A stretch of DNA of 38,842 nucleotides from Lachnospiraceae bacterium (lineage in GTDB: Bacteria > Bacillota > Clostridia > Lachnospirales > Lachnospiraceae). The notes below the pieces were generated by a model that was given only the letters and a program-made list of their open reading frames with translations, was not told the origin of the DNA and searched no databases. The position numbers were made by a program, and so were the translations under genes. Below, piece by piece: positions 31,895 to 38,842 of the stretch (position 1 is the stretch's first letter; every line of letters starts with the position of its first letter). Location: assembly GCA_900757195.1 (NCBI GenBank), contig CAAEMZ010000044.1, positions 1 through 38,842 of the forward strand, given 5' to 3'.

Positions 31895-33407
31895 AATGGT
31901 CCAGCGGACGATATAAAGTTTCGTATTTCTCTTTCAGATAATCGATGTAATATTGAGGATTAAAGCCCTCGCCCATCATCTCTTCAAGAATTTCGCCGGT
32001 TGTTTTTGTTTTTCCGAAACGGTGGATATGTTCCCGTAAATAACTGTTGATCGGTTGAAAATTACCGGCTTCCAGATAATCCTCCAGAGGCATGACCTTT
32101 TTTAAATGGGCATAAATCTGGGCGGCAATGGCATTGCCGAGGGCGTAGGACGGAAAATAACCGAAACTGCCTCCGGCCCAGTGAATATCCTGAAGGATGC
32201 CTTCGCTGTCTTTCTCAGGCGTTACGCCGAGGTATTCTCTGTGTTTTTCAGCCCAGATTTCAGGCAGCTTTTCCATATCGGCATTTTCTTCAAAAATCAT
32301 TTTTTCCACTTCGTAGCGGATCAGAATATGAAGGGAATAGGTCAGTTCATCGGATTCCGTACGGATCAGGCTCGGGCTGGATTTATTGATGCCGAGAATA
32401 AAGTGATCCAGATCCACATCGGAGAGGGCTTCCGGATAGGTATCCTTTAACTTTTCAAAAAGAGGTATCCAGAAAGCACGGCTGCGCCCGAGATTGTTCT
32501 CAAAAAGCCGGGACTGGCCTTCATGCATGCCCATCGAAGTACCGCATCCGACAGGTGTCGCTGTCAGGTCATCGTCGATGTGCATTTCGTAAAGGGCATG
32601 GCCGCTTTCATGGATTGTTGAGAATATGGCACTTTCCAGATTGTGCACATCGTAATGTGTGGTAATCCGGACGTCCCGGTTGTGGAGATTGGTCGTAAAG
32701 GGATGGGCGCTTTCTTTCATCACGCCCCGTTTAAAATCAAAACCCACATGCTCTGCCAGCATCCGGTTAAAATCCTTCTGAAGTGCCACCGGATAGGTCC
32801 GGACGTTGTAATCCTTGGAAATCCGGTCCTTTTTTTCGGCAACCTTTTGAATAAGGGGAATGATTTCCCTTTTCAGTGTTTCAAAAAATTCATCCAGCGC
32901 CTTCATGGTAAAGCCTTCCTCATAATCATTCAGAAGCAGGTCATAGGGCCGCATATCCGGGTGCCCAGTTTTGAGACGGCAGGCAAGAAAACGTTTCTGA
33001 AAGTCTACGATCTGTTTCAGGACAGGTTCGAACTGGCTGTAATTATCGGCGGATTTCGCACGGGCCCAGACAGAAGAAGCTCTGGCGATAAGGCCCTGAT
33101 ATTCCCGATACTCTTTTTGAGGAATCGGTTCCATACTGTCGTACTGTTTTTGAAGGTCTTTAACGATGGCCGCTTCCTTCAGACTCAGATTTTTTTCGGA
33201 GGCCAAATGCTTTAGAAGCTTTTTGACCTCCGGATTAATAATCGTTTTATAATATTCATCGGATAAAATTTCGATGGCTTTGGATGTGAGACCGGCGGAT
33301 TCCTCAGGGGCTTCCGTTTCGTTATCCCATTCAAAAAGGACGAGGGCAGAACTCAGGGCATAGGCTTTATCGAGCCAGGGCATAAGTTTTTCAAATATCG
33401 GATTCAA
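31893..33407 (-). CDS. M32 carboxypeptidase (Taq type)
   Basis: Cytoplasmic metallocarboxypeptidase of 504 residues, standard M32 length. The zinc motif HESGH is at residues 266-270, in STIHESGHALYE. Other family blocks are DVRITTHYD, GCGTSMGMHEGQSRLFEN, DELTYSLHILIRYE and IHWAGGSFGYFPSYALG. The first residue is read from TTG at 33407-33405; no ATG is available before it in frame. AAAGGAA lies about 12 bases upstream, a long gap, and a 4-codon ORF beginning ATG sits between. It is transcribed alone from a promoter 150 bases upstream. Confidence 0.92.
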   Translation of the reverse strand: MNPIFEKLMPWLDKAYALSSALVLFEWDNETEAPEESAGLTSKAIEILSDEYYKTIINPEVKKLLKHLASEKNLSLKEAAIVKDLQKQYDSMEPIPQKEYREYQGLIARASSVWARAKSADNYSQFEPVLKQIVDFQKRFLACRLKTGHPDMRPYDLLLNDYEEGFTMKALDEFFETLKREIIPLIQKVAEKKDRISKDYNVRTYPVALQKDFNRMLAEHVGFDFKRGVMKESAHPFTTNLHNRDVRITTHYDVHNLESAIFSTIHESGHALYEMHIDDDLTATPVGCGTSMGMHEGQSRLFENNLGRSRAFWIPLFEKLKDTYPEALSDVDLDHFILGINKSSPSLIRTESDELTYSLHILIRYEVEKMIFEENADMEKLPEIWAEKHREYLGVTPEKDSEGILQDIHWAGGSFGYFPSYALGNAIAAQIYAHLKKVMPLEDYLEAGNFQPINSYLREHIHRFGKTKTTGEILEEMMGEGFNPQYYIDYLKEKYETLYRPLDH

Positions 33408-33555
33408 TGGTTTTTCATTTCCTTTCTGTCGAACTATTTATCAGTCTTGGCATTTTTTTTGAAGAATATGCAAAAATCTATTTCTATATTTACAATGTAG
33501 CCTTGATGATTGAAGTAAAGAGAATTTAGGATATTTCTTTTTTAATCTGTTCTTA

Positions 33556-33584
33556 ATTATATTGAAATTTTTGGCAGGTTTCAA
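33556..33584 (-). promoter_or_regulatory. Promoter of the M32 carboxypeptidase gene
   Basis: On the minus strand TTGAAA (33584-33579) and TATAAT (33561-33556) are 17 bases apart. The leader to the start codon is about 140 bases, AT-rich, and shows no clear hairpin. Confidence 0.7.
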
Positions 33585-33603
33585 GCAAAAATATGGGATA
33601 TCT

Positions 33604-33633
33604 ATGTCATTTTTTTCCAAAATAGGTTATAAT
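33604..33633 (+). promoter_or_regulatory. Promoter upstream of carD
   Basis: TATAAT (33628-33633) is clear; ATGTCA (33604-33609), 18 bases before it, matches the -35 at four of six positions. Confidence 0.5.
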
Positions 33634-33641
33634 AATAATAC

Positions 33642-33701
33642 AGCATGTTGTTTGCAGAAGATGGGACCTGAATCCGCCGGCATTAAACAACGTGCTTTTT
33701 T
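33642..33701 (+). terminator. Terminator-like hairpin in the carD leader
   Basis: AGCATGTTGTTT (33642-33653) pairs with AAACAACGTGCT (33685-33696) with one G-T, enclosing 31 bases, and a T-run follows. It begins just after the predicted start point, so transcripts would end after about 60 bases unless anti-terminated. Confidence 0.7.
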
Positions 33702-33751
33702 GTTTTCTTTGGGTTCGTGTTGACATTTCTGAGAAATGAGGTGAACGGGAA

Positions 33752-34261
33752 ATGTTTCAGGTAAATGATATGGTATTGTATGGAACGAATGGCGTATGTG
33801 AACTGGTAGGCATTGAAAAAAGAGACTGTGGCGGAAGAATGGTGGAATATTACATTCTTAAACCCTTTTATACAAACAATTCCACAGTATTTGTGCCGGT
33901 AAATAATGAAAAGCTGACATCGAAAATGCGCCATGTACTGACAAAAGAAGAAATTGACCAAATGATTGCGGAGATTCCGGGGAATCCTTCGGAATGGATT
34001 ACCGATGAGCGGGAACGGAAGGAACGTTTTAAGGACATCGCCGGAAGGGCAGATACTTTTGAAATGATCCAGTTGATTGAGGCTCTGCTTGAGCATCAGA
34101 GGGAAGTGATGGAACGGGGAAAGAAACTGCATATTGCGGATGAGCGGATGCTTCGTGAAGCGGAAAAGATGATTTGCGATGAATTTGCCTATGTTCTGGG
34201 AATTTCCCAGGAAGAGGTGCCCGCTTATATTACAAGCGGCCTGGAAAATGCCGTCAAATAA
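33752..34261 (+). CDS. CarD family transcriptional regulator
   Basis: Protein of 169 residues. The N-terminal RID (RNA polymerase-interacting) domain, about residues 1-60, has MFQVNDMVLYGTNGVCELV and YYILKPFYTNNSTVFVPV. The C-terminal part is helical and charged (KERFKDI, EHQREVMERGKKLHIADERMLREAE) and would contact DNA near -10 elements. CarD/CdnL proteins bind the beta subunit and tune initiation at rRNA and stress promoters. GAGGTGAACGGG precedes the ATG. Its leader carries a terminator-like hairpin, suggesting expression control after initiation. Confidence 0.9.
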   Translation: MFQVNDMVLYGTNGVCELVGIEKRDCGGRMVEYYILKPFYTNNSTVFVPVNNEKLTSKMRHVLTKEEIDQMIAEIPGNPSEWITDERERKERFKDIAGRADTFEMIQLIEALLEHQREVMERGKKLHIADERMLREAEKMICDEFAYVLGISQEEVPAYITSGLENAVK

Positions 34262-34268
34262 ACGATCA

Positions 34269-34304
34269 GAAAAAATGCACGCCGGATATTCATCCGGGGT
34301 GCAT
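34269..34304. terminator. Terminator between carD and the ABC operon
   Basis: ATGCAC-G-CCGGAT (34275-34287) pairs with ATCCGG-G-GTGCAT (34292-34304) around ATTC, with one G-G mismatch. The six As at 34269-34274 give a T-run on the minus strand, so it mainly ends the ABC operon. Confidence 0.8.
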
Positions 34305-34325
34305 CTTAACTTTCAGATTTGAATT

Positions 34326-35105
34326 TTATAAAGAGTTGCCGTATTCCAGGCTGATCTCATTAAATACATTAAGAATCTCCGACATCGGGAGGTTCTTTTT
34401 TTCTTCACCGGCCACATCGATCACCGCGTGTCCGCGATGCATCATTAAGAGACGGTTGCCGTACTGGAGGGCGAATTTCAGATTATGGGTGACCATCAGG
34501 GTCGTGAGCTTTTTCTCATGAACGAGACGGTTCGTCAGTTCCATAATATTGTCGGCGGTTTTCGGGTCCAGAGCGGCCGTATGTTCGTCGAGGATCATCA
34601 GGGATGTCGGCGTCAGTGTGGAGGTCAGCATGGCCAGGGCCTGGCGCTGACCGCCGGAAAGGGAACCGACTTTGTCATGAATCCGGTTTTCCAGTCCGAG
34701 CTTTAAGGTCTCAAGGAGGGTCCGGTATTCGTCCAGCTTATCCTTTTTAATTCCGGCGCCCAGGTTATAAGGCCGGCCTTTACGATCTGCCAGAGCAATA
34801 TTTTCAAGGATGCTGAAGGACGGGCAGGAGCCTTTTCCGGGGTCCTGATAGACTCTGGAAATAAATTCCGAACGCCGGTATTCCTTCATTTTTGTAATAT
34901 CCTGACCGTCTTTGATGATCTGGCCCTTATCCGGGCTGAGACTGCCGCAGAGAAGGTTCAGCATCGTCGTTTTTCCCGAACCGTTGCTTCCGATGACGGA
35001 AATAAAGTCGTCATTGTGAATTGAAAGATTAAAATCTGTGAAAAGAACGGATTCGTTGACGGTGCCTGCGTTGAAGGTTTTGTCAATATGGCTTAATTCA
35101 ATCAT
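34326..35105 (-). CDS. ABC importer ATPase (TrpZ type)
   Basis: ATPase of 259 residues. Walker A is GSNGSGKTT, the signature LSGGQRQALAML and Walker B LMILDEHTAALD; the DEHT variant in place of DEPT is typical of ATPases paired with PF04392 binding proteins. The C-terminus is ordinary (VTHNLKFALQYGNRLLMM). Its ATG overlaps the permease stop by four bases (ATGA), so it is coupled. It energises the importer encoded upstream on the same strand. Confidence 0.9.
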   Translation of the reverse strand: MIELSHIDKTFNAGTVNESVLFTDFNLSIHNDDFISVIGSNGSGKTTMLNLLCGSLSPDKGQIIKDGQDITKMKEYRRSEFISRVYQDPGKGSCPSFSILENIALADRKGRPYNLGAGIKKDKLDEYRTLLETLKLGLENRIHDKVGSLSGGQRQALAMLTSTLTPTSLMILDEHTAALDPKTADNIMELTNRLVHEKKLTTLMVTHNLKFALQYGNRLLMMHRGHAVIDVAGEEKKNLPMSEILNVFNEISLEYGNSL

Positions 35106-35998
35106 CTGTCCGATCCTCCTTTCCCGTCAACTGCCCGTCGCGATACGAGGGCGATCAGGAAGATTATCGTCATCAGAAGTTTCAGATTATTTGGATTGAC
35201 ACCGAAGTTGATCGCCAGAGAGAGGCATCCTCTGTAAATGATCGCTCCGAAGATAACGATCAGTGTCGGTTTGATGACGGGGATTTTTCCGAAAAGAGCC
35301 ATACCGATAATGACGGAGGCAACTCCCATGACAAGCATCCCGGTTCCCATGGAAATTTCAAAGTAACGCTGCTGCTGGCAGAGAACGGAGCCGGCGGCAG
35401 CTACCAGACCATTGGCGATCATCAGGCCGACAATCTTTACTTTGCCGGAATCCTTTGCCAGAGAGGTGACCATCGTCTCGTTATCGCCCGTAGCCCGCAG
35501 AAGCATTCCGGAACGGGTCTTTAAATACCAGTCCAGTAAAAATTTCATAACCATCGCCAGCAGGAAAATAATAATTAACGGTACATATTTGGAAACAGCT
35601 TCCGGGAACAGGGCTGCGAGGCCGCTGTTAAAAATGGTTTTTGCTTTGGTGATCGACAACAGCGCCGTGCCGCCGACAACCATCAGGTTGACGGAGTAGA
35701 GGGCAGTGCTTGTTAAAATACCGGATAATAAATCGGTAATCCGGAGCTTTACATGGAAAATACCGGTGACGAAGCCGGCTGCAGCGCCACAGCCGAAGGC
35801 GATGACCAGGGCCAGCCATGGATTCCATCCAAGACTGAGCAAAATTGCTGTGACAGCGGCGCCCAAAGGGAAAGTTCCATCCACTGACAGATCCGGAAAG
35901 TCCAGGATGCAGTAAGTAATATAAATTCCAAGGGCCATAATGCCGTAAATAAATCCCTGTTCCAGTATGCCACGGATAATTGATATGATAATGTCCAC
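35102..35998 (-). CDS. ABC importer permease (TrpY type)
   Basis: Membrane protein of 298 residues of the BPD_transp_2 family with around eight hydrophobic segments. Blocks include YGIMALGIYITYCILDFPDLS near the start, SGILTSTALYSVNLMV, LLRATGDNETMVTSL in the cytoplasmic loop and MLVMGVASVIIGMALFG. It is the single permease of the importer, probably a homodimer. It starts 23 bases after the binding-protein gene. Confidence 0.9.
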   Translation of the reverse strand: MDIIISIIRGILEQGFIYGIMALGIYITYCILDFPDLSVDGTFPLGAAVTAILLSLGWNPWLALVIAFGCGAAAGFVTGIFHVKLRITDLLSGILTSTALYSVNLMVVGGTALLSITKAKTIFNSGLAALFPEAVSKYVPLIIIFLLAMVMKFLLDWYLKTRSGMLLRATGDNETMVTSLAKDSGKVKIVGLMIANGLVAAAGSVLCQQQRYFEISMGTGMLVMGVASVIIGMALFGKIPVIKPTLIVIFGAIIYRGCLSLAINFGVNPNNLKLLMTIIFLIALVSRRAVDGKGGSDR

Positions 35999-36021
35999 GG
36001 GTTTCTTCCTCCTAAAATGAC

Positions 36022-37074
36022 CTATTCAGCTTCGGTATAAGAATCTTTATATTCGTCCGGTACGCTCAGATTGAACTGGCTCATGACGTCACTGTTGACA
36101 CAGAGGGAACTTGTACTGATGACCTGAACCGGCATTGTTTTCGCATCTTCACCCTTTAATACGGCGGCTGCCATTTTACCGGTCTGGCGGCCGAGTTCCA
36201 CATAGTCAAGACCCATGGAAGCGGCACAGCCGTTGACAACCTGTTCAACTTCGGAACCAAAGACCGGAATTTTGGCTTCAGTTGCTTTGGCGATGACGGT
36301 ATCCAGATTATTGACCACATTGTTATCCGTCATATTGGAAATACAGTCAACCTTGGTCACGAGGCTGTCCAGAGCGATCGGAATATCCGATGAAGCAGCC
36401 ACACCGGATTCAACGATTTCAAATCCGTATTCCGGCGCCAGTTTTTTATAAGTTTCAAGATTGGTTAAAGAATTTACTTCACTGGTCGTATACATGATAC
36501 CGATTTTTTTGGCATCCGGCATCATGGCACGGATCATTTTTAACTGATCTTCCACCGGAAGGGCATCACAGGTTCCGGTGCAGTTTGAACCCGGCGCTTC
36601 CAGAGAAGCGACCAGTTCGGCAGCGACCGGATCGGAAACGGCGGTGAAGATCGTTGGGATATCGGTGCCCTGTGCGGCATTGAAGCAGGCCATGGCGCTT
36701 GGTGTGGCAACAGCGGCAACCATGTCGTATTTTTTGGAAACGAAGGTCTGGGCGATCATACTGGCATTGGCCGTGTCGCCCTGGGCGTTCTGATAATCCA
36801 CGGTAAGGTTTTTGCCTTCGACAAAGCCCTCTTCAGCAAGGCCTTCAAGGAAACCTTCACGGCAGTTATCCAGGGAACCGTGTTCCGCAATCTGGGTAAT
36901 ACCGATCGTATAGGACGCCTTATCGGTTCCGGCAGATTCCTGTGCGGTTTCTTTGGCAGTTTCAGAAGCTGCAGCGGTTGTTTCAGTTTTTGAAGGGCTG
37001 CTGCATCCGACAAGAAGGGCAGCGGTTATCGTGGCACAAAGACTAAGTTTTGTTAAAACGGAAAGTTTTTTCAT
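36022..37074 (-). CDS. ABC importer substrate-binding lipoprotein (TrpX/PF04392 type)
   Basis: Lipoprotein of 350 residues. The lipobox is LLVGCSS, followed by a T/A/E-rich linker (TETTAAASETAKETAQE). The binding domain has YTIGITQIAEHGSLDNCREG, ATPSAMACFNAAQG, TIFTAVSDPVAAELV and IGIMYTTSEVNS, the PF04392 pattern. Relatives bind tryptophan or other amino acids or aromatic compounds; the ligand here is undetermined. AGGAGGAG lies about 6 bases before the ATG at 37074, preferred to ATG 37110. First gene of the three-gene operon. Confidence 0.9.
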   Translation of the reverse strand: MKKLSVLTKLSLCATITAALLVGCSSPSKTETTAAASETAKETAQESAGTDKASYTIGITQIAEHGSLDNCREGFLEGLAEEGFVEGKNLTVDYQNAQGDTANASMIAQTFVSKKYDMVAAVATPSAMACFNAAQGTDIPTIFTAVSDPVAAELVASLEAPGSNCTGTCDALPVEDQLKMIRAMMPDAKKIGIMYTTSEVNSLTNLETYKKLAPEYGFEIVESGVAASSDIPIALDSLVTKVDCISNMTDNNVVNNLDTVIAKATEAKIPVFGSEVEQVVNGCAASMGLDYVELGRQTGKMAAAVLKGEDAKTMPVQVISTSSLCVNSDVMSQFNLSVPDEYKDSYTEAE

Positions 37075-37130
37075 AAGATTCTCCTCCTGATAATAGTGAT
37101 TCGTTTTCATAACGATTCGTCTTAAAGGCT

Positions 37131-37160
37131 ATTTTACCTCGGCTTTTATAGGAATGTCAA
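37131..37160 (-). promoter_or_regulatory. Promoter of the ABC importer operon
   Basis: On the minus strand TTGACA (37160-37155) and TAAAAT (37136-37131) are 18 bases apart. The leader of about 50 bases is too short for a T-box and has a repeated ACGAATC motif. Confidence 0.65.
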
Positions 37161-37240
37161 TGAAAAAACAAATCTGTGCAAAGGAGATTGTACTTTTTTT
37201 GAAACAAAAAAAACTTCTATTAAAAAAATGACCTTGTTGC

Positions 37241-37269
37241 TTGAAAAAACAGCGATAACAGTGTAAAAT
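37241..37269 (+). promoter_or_regulatory. Promoter of apbE
   Basis: TTGAAA (37241-37246) and TAAAAT (37264-37269) are 17 bases apart, leaving only about 20 bases of leader before the start codon. Confidence 0.7.
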
Positions 37270-37296
37270 AGAGCAGTATGGAATGTAATAACAGAG

Positions 37297-38358
37297 GTGA
37301 TTCATATACATTCAGCGAGTAAAAAGAAAAAGATTCCTTTGATACTTACTGTAGCGCTGTCAGCGATGATTTTCACATCATGCGGTAAGCCTGCGGCTCC
37401 GGTTCAGGGACAGAATACCGATTTTTCCATGGGAACGGCCATAACGACCACTTTATATGGAAACAGTGAGGATGCCATTGAGGCAAATCTCTCGGCAGTC
37501 AGCGAGTGTCTGGCCTCTGTGAATCAGGATATTTCCTGGCGGATGGACGGTTCCATGACGGCGCTCTTTAATGAAAACCATGAAGCTGTGGTCGGAGACA
37601 GAGAAGAAGTGTACCGGATTGCGTTGGATGTTGCGGATAAGAGCGGCGGCGCCTTTGATCCGACGGTGCTTCCGATTTCCAGATTATGGGATATTGGCGG
37701 TGAAGGCCAGCGGCATCCCTCCGATGAAGAGATCCGGGAAGCGATGGCAGATGTTGGTTATCAGGCGGTGAGCCTGAAGGATGGCCTGCTGAAAACCGAA
37801 GCCCCTGGAGTGATGTTTGAACTCGGCGCGGTCGGCAAGGGTTATGGTCTTACGGCGGCGGCAGAACAGATTGACCGGGAAGCGGTCAGCGGCGGTATTT
37901 TATCCGCAGGAAGTTCTATTCTTACGTTCGGAACGAAGCCGGACGGAAGTGGGTTCCGTGTGGCGCTCAGAAATCCACGGGGTGGTCCGGAAGACCGCAT
38001 CGGTATTTTTGCACTGACCGATTTATCGATTTCCACATCCGGAGATTATGAAAAATATTTTGAGGAAGACGGAAAAAGATATCATCATATATTGGATGCC
38101 CGAACCGGGAAACCGGCGGACAGCGGACTGATGTCCGTCACAGTGATCGCTGATAACAGTACGCTCTGCGATGCCCTTTCAACTGCCGGATTCATTCTGG
38201 GTCTGGATGAAGGAATGAAATTACTGGATAATTATGGCGTTATGGGAGTATTTATTGATAATCAGCGAAATGTATATTATAATAATGAAAGAATTCTTGA
38301 ATTACTGTCCTTTGACGGTGAAGATGAAGGCTATCATTTGAAGCCCTATGAGGGATAA
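37297..38358 (+). CDS. apbE: FAD:protein FMN transferase ApbE (lipoprotein)
   Basis: Protein of 353 residues that moves FMN from FAD to a threonine of target proteins such as RnfG and RnfD. It has a lipoprotein signal (KKKKIPLILTVALSAM, lipobox FTSCG). Catalytic and binding blocks are SMGTAI, GGAFDPTV, ELGAVGKGYGLTAA, SAGSSILTFG, and HHILDARTGKPADSG with a later DALSTAGF (Mg-binding Asp). The start is uncertain: GTG 37297 overlaps the SD-like AGAGGTGA, while the codon at the expected distance is ATA 37306. It lies about 120 bases before rnfC, so Rnf is the likely client. Confidence 0.92.
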   Translation: MIHIHSASKKKKIPLILTVALSAMIFTSCGKPAAPVQGQNTDFSMGTAITTTLYGNSEDAIEANLSAVSECLASVNQDISWRMDGSMTALFNENHEAVVGDREEVYRIALDVADKSGGAFDPTVLPISRLWDIGGEGQRHPSDEEIREAMADVGYQAVSLKDGLLKTEAPGVMFELGAVGKGYGLTAAAEQIDREAVSGGILSAGSSILTFGTKPDGSGFRVALRNPRGGPEDRIGIFALTDLSISTSGDYEKYFEEDGKRYHHILDARTGKPADSGLMSVTVIADNSTLCDALSTAGFILGLDEGMKLLDNYGVMGVFIDNQRNVYYNNERILELLSFDGEDEGYHLKPYEG

Positions 38359-38453
38359 TTGCTTTGGATATACCTAGATAGTCAGAATAGATGGAGATTC
38401 ACGACTATTTAGTATATTATATATTAAATCATTAAACGGAGGGAATTTTCCCG

Positions 38454-38489
38454 ATGTTTAAATTTAAAGAGGAGGATTCAAATGGCTAA
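38454..38489 (+). CDS. Possible 11-codon leader ORF before rnfC
   Basis: ATG 38454 to TAA 38489 encodes MFKFKEEDSNG and overlaps the rnfC start codon. GGAGGG lies at 38438-38443, and the palindrome GGGAA-TT-TTCCC (38441-38452) partly covers that site. The rnfC RBS is inside this ORF. Translation is possible but not proven. Confidence 0.4.
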   Translation: MFKFKEEDSNG

Positions 38490-38842
38490 AAATTCAAATG
38501 GACTTCTTGGTAAGTTAGGAATTGTAAAAAGCCCTGGAGCAGCCGTGCCTCACAGAAAAAACACAAAAGATTGTGCAACTGTGGACATGCCAGTTCCTGC
38601 AAAGGTCACTATGGTTATGCAGCAGCATATCGGTGCACCTTGTACACCAACGGTTAAAGTTGGCGATGAAGTGTTTGTCGGTACCATTGTTGGTGACAGC
38701 ACAGCGCCTTTCTCCGCACCGATTCATTCCAGTGTGTCCGGAAAGGTAACAAAAATTGACTCAATCCTGATGCAGAATGGTTCAAAAACTCAGGCTGTGA
38801 TCATCGAAAGCGATGGACAGCAGACGATTGATCCATCCATCA
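38482..38842 (+). CDS. rnfC: Rnf complex subunit RnfC (3' end outside window)
   Basis: The first 120 residues of RnfC, the soluble flavin/Fe-S subunit that takes electrons from or gives them to NADH in the Rnf ion-pumping ferredoxin:NAD oxidoreductase. The N-terminal domain has KSPGAAVPHRKNTKDC, MPVPAKVTMVMQQHIGAP, KVGDEVFVGT and SAPIHSSVSGKV. It reads to the window edge without a stop. GAGGAGG precedes the ATG by 8 bases. The remaining rnf genes should lie downstream. Confidence 0.93.
   Translation, partial: MAKNSNGLLGKLGIVKSPGAAVPHRKNTKDCATVDMPVPAKVTMVMQQHIGAPCTPTVKVGDEVFVGTIVGDSTAPFSAPIHSSVSGKVTKIDSILMQNGSKTQAVIIESDGQQTIDPSI

Noticed and set aside
33720..33725. TTGACA as a second carD promoter
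   Set aside because: No -10-like hexamer lies 16-18 bases downstream; that place holds the RBS and start codon.
1..38842. CRISPR arrays, insertion sequences, prophage, tRNA or rRNA genes
   Set aside because: No regularly spaced repeats, transposase or integrase motifs, or recognisable tRNA/rRNA sequences were found on either strand by reading.

Overview
The window looks like chromosome from a spore-forming anaerobic Clostridia bacterium, most likely a Lachnospiraceae-type gut organism. This is inferred from gene content: a sporulation sigma-K gene, the start of an Rnf complex operon (rnfC) behind an ApbE flavin transferase, a DUF1836 regulator, CarD, a radical SAM DNA-repair-type pair, and many short operons with strong Shine-Dalgarno sites and TTGACA/TATAAT promoters. 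No rRNA, tRNA, CRISPR array, transposase, integrase or phage gene was seen. The window is mainly housekeeping and metabolic DNA with a few accessory modules.

Layout. 1-3431: end of an MBL-fold hydrolase, sigK (TTG start, no pro-sequence), then cobO-type adenosyltransferase, cbiC and a plsC acyltransferase closely spaced. 3432-5555: a YerC/TrpR-like regulator facing a DUF1836 protein across a bidirectional terminator, then a CPBP membrane protease. 5568-9659: a DUF362/ferredoxin protein, an orphan NMT1/SsuA-type lipoprotein and an OLD-family ATPase/TOPRIM nuclease with a four-cysteine insert. 9678-16101: PepV dipeptidase, a PHP phosphoesterase, a minus-strand group (NlpC/P60, small membrane protein, S1 protein), YdcF, a PPP phosphatase and asd.

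16225-22856: a complete D-allose module. A LacI-family regulator, with its own promoter and a palindromic operator, is followed by an ATPase, permease, allulose-6-P epimerase, allose kinase and binding lipoprotein. The operon ends in a strong terminator. It is followed by a dense cluster of perfect inverted repeats (22853-22978).

23020-27244: a strong promoter drives a radical SAM protein with a C-terminal HhH motif and its partner protein (the TIGR03916/TIGR03915 pair, recognised from memory), then maf and an unrecognised 431-residue protein. This pair is the best candidate for a little-understood system in the window. 27256-31894: FMN riboswitch with terminator, then ribD-ribE-ribBA-ribH and a HAD phosphatase that may supply the otherwise missing dephosphorylation step.

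31893-38842: M32 carboxypeptidase (minus); carD behind a promoter and a terminator-like hairpin that may give a short RNA or act as an attenuator; a three-gene TrpXYZ-type ABC importer (minus); apbE; and the 5' part of rnfC behind an 11-codon leader ORF. The riboflavin operon, ApbE and Rnf form a flavin-to-electron-transport theme: FMN is made, and ApbE can attach it to Rnf subunits.
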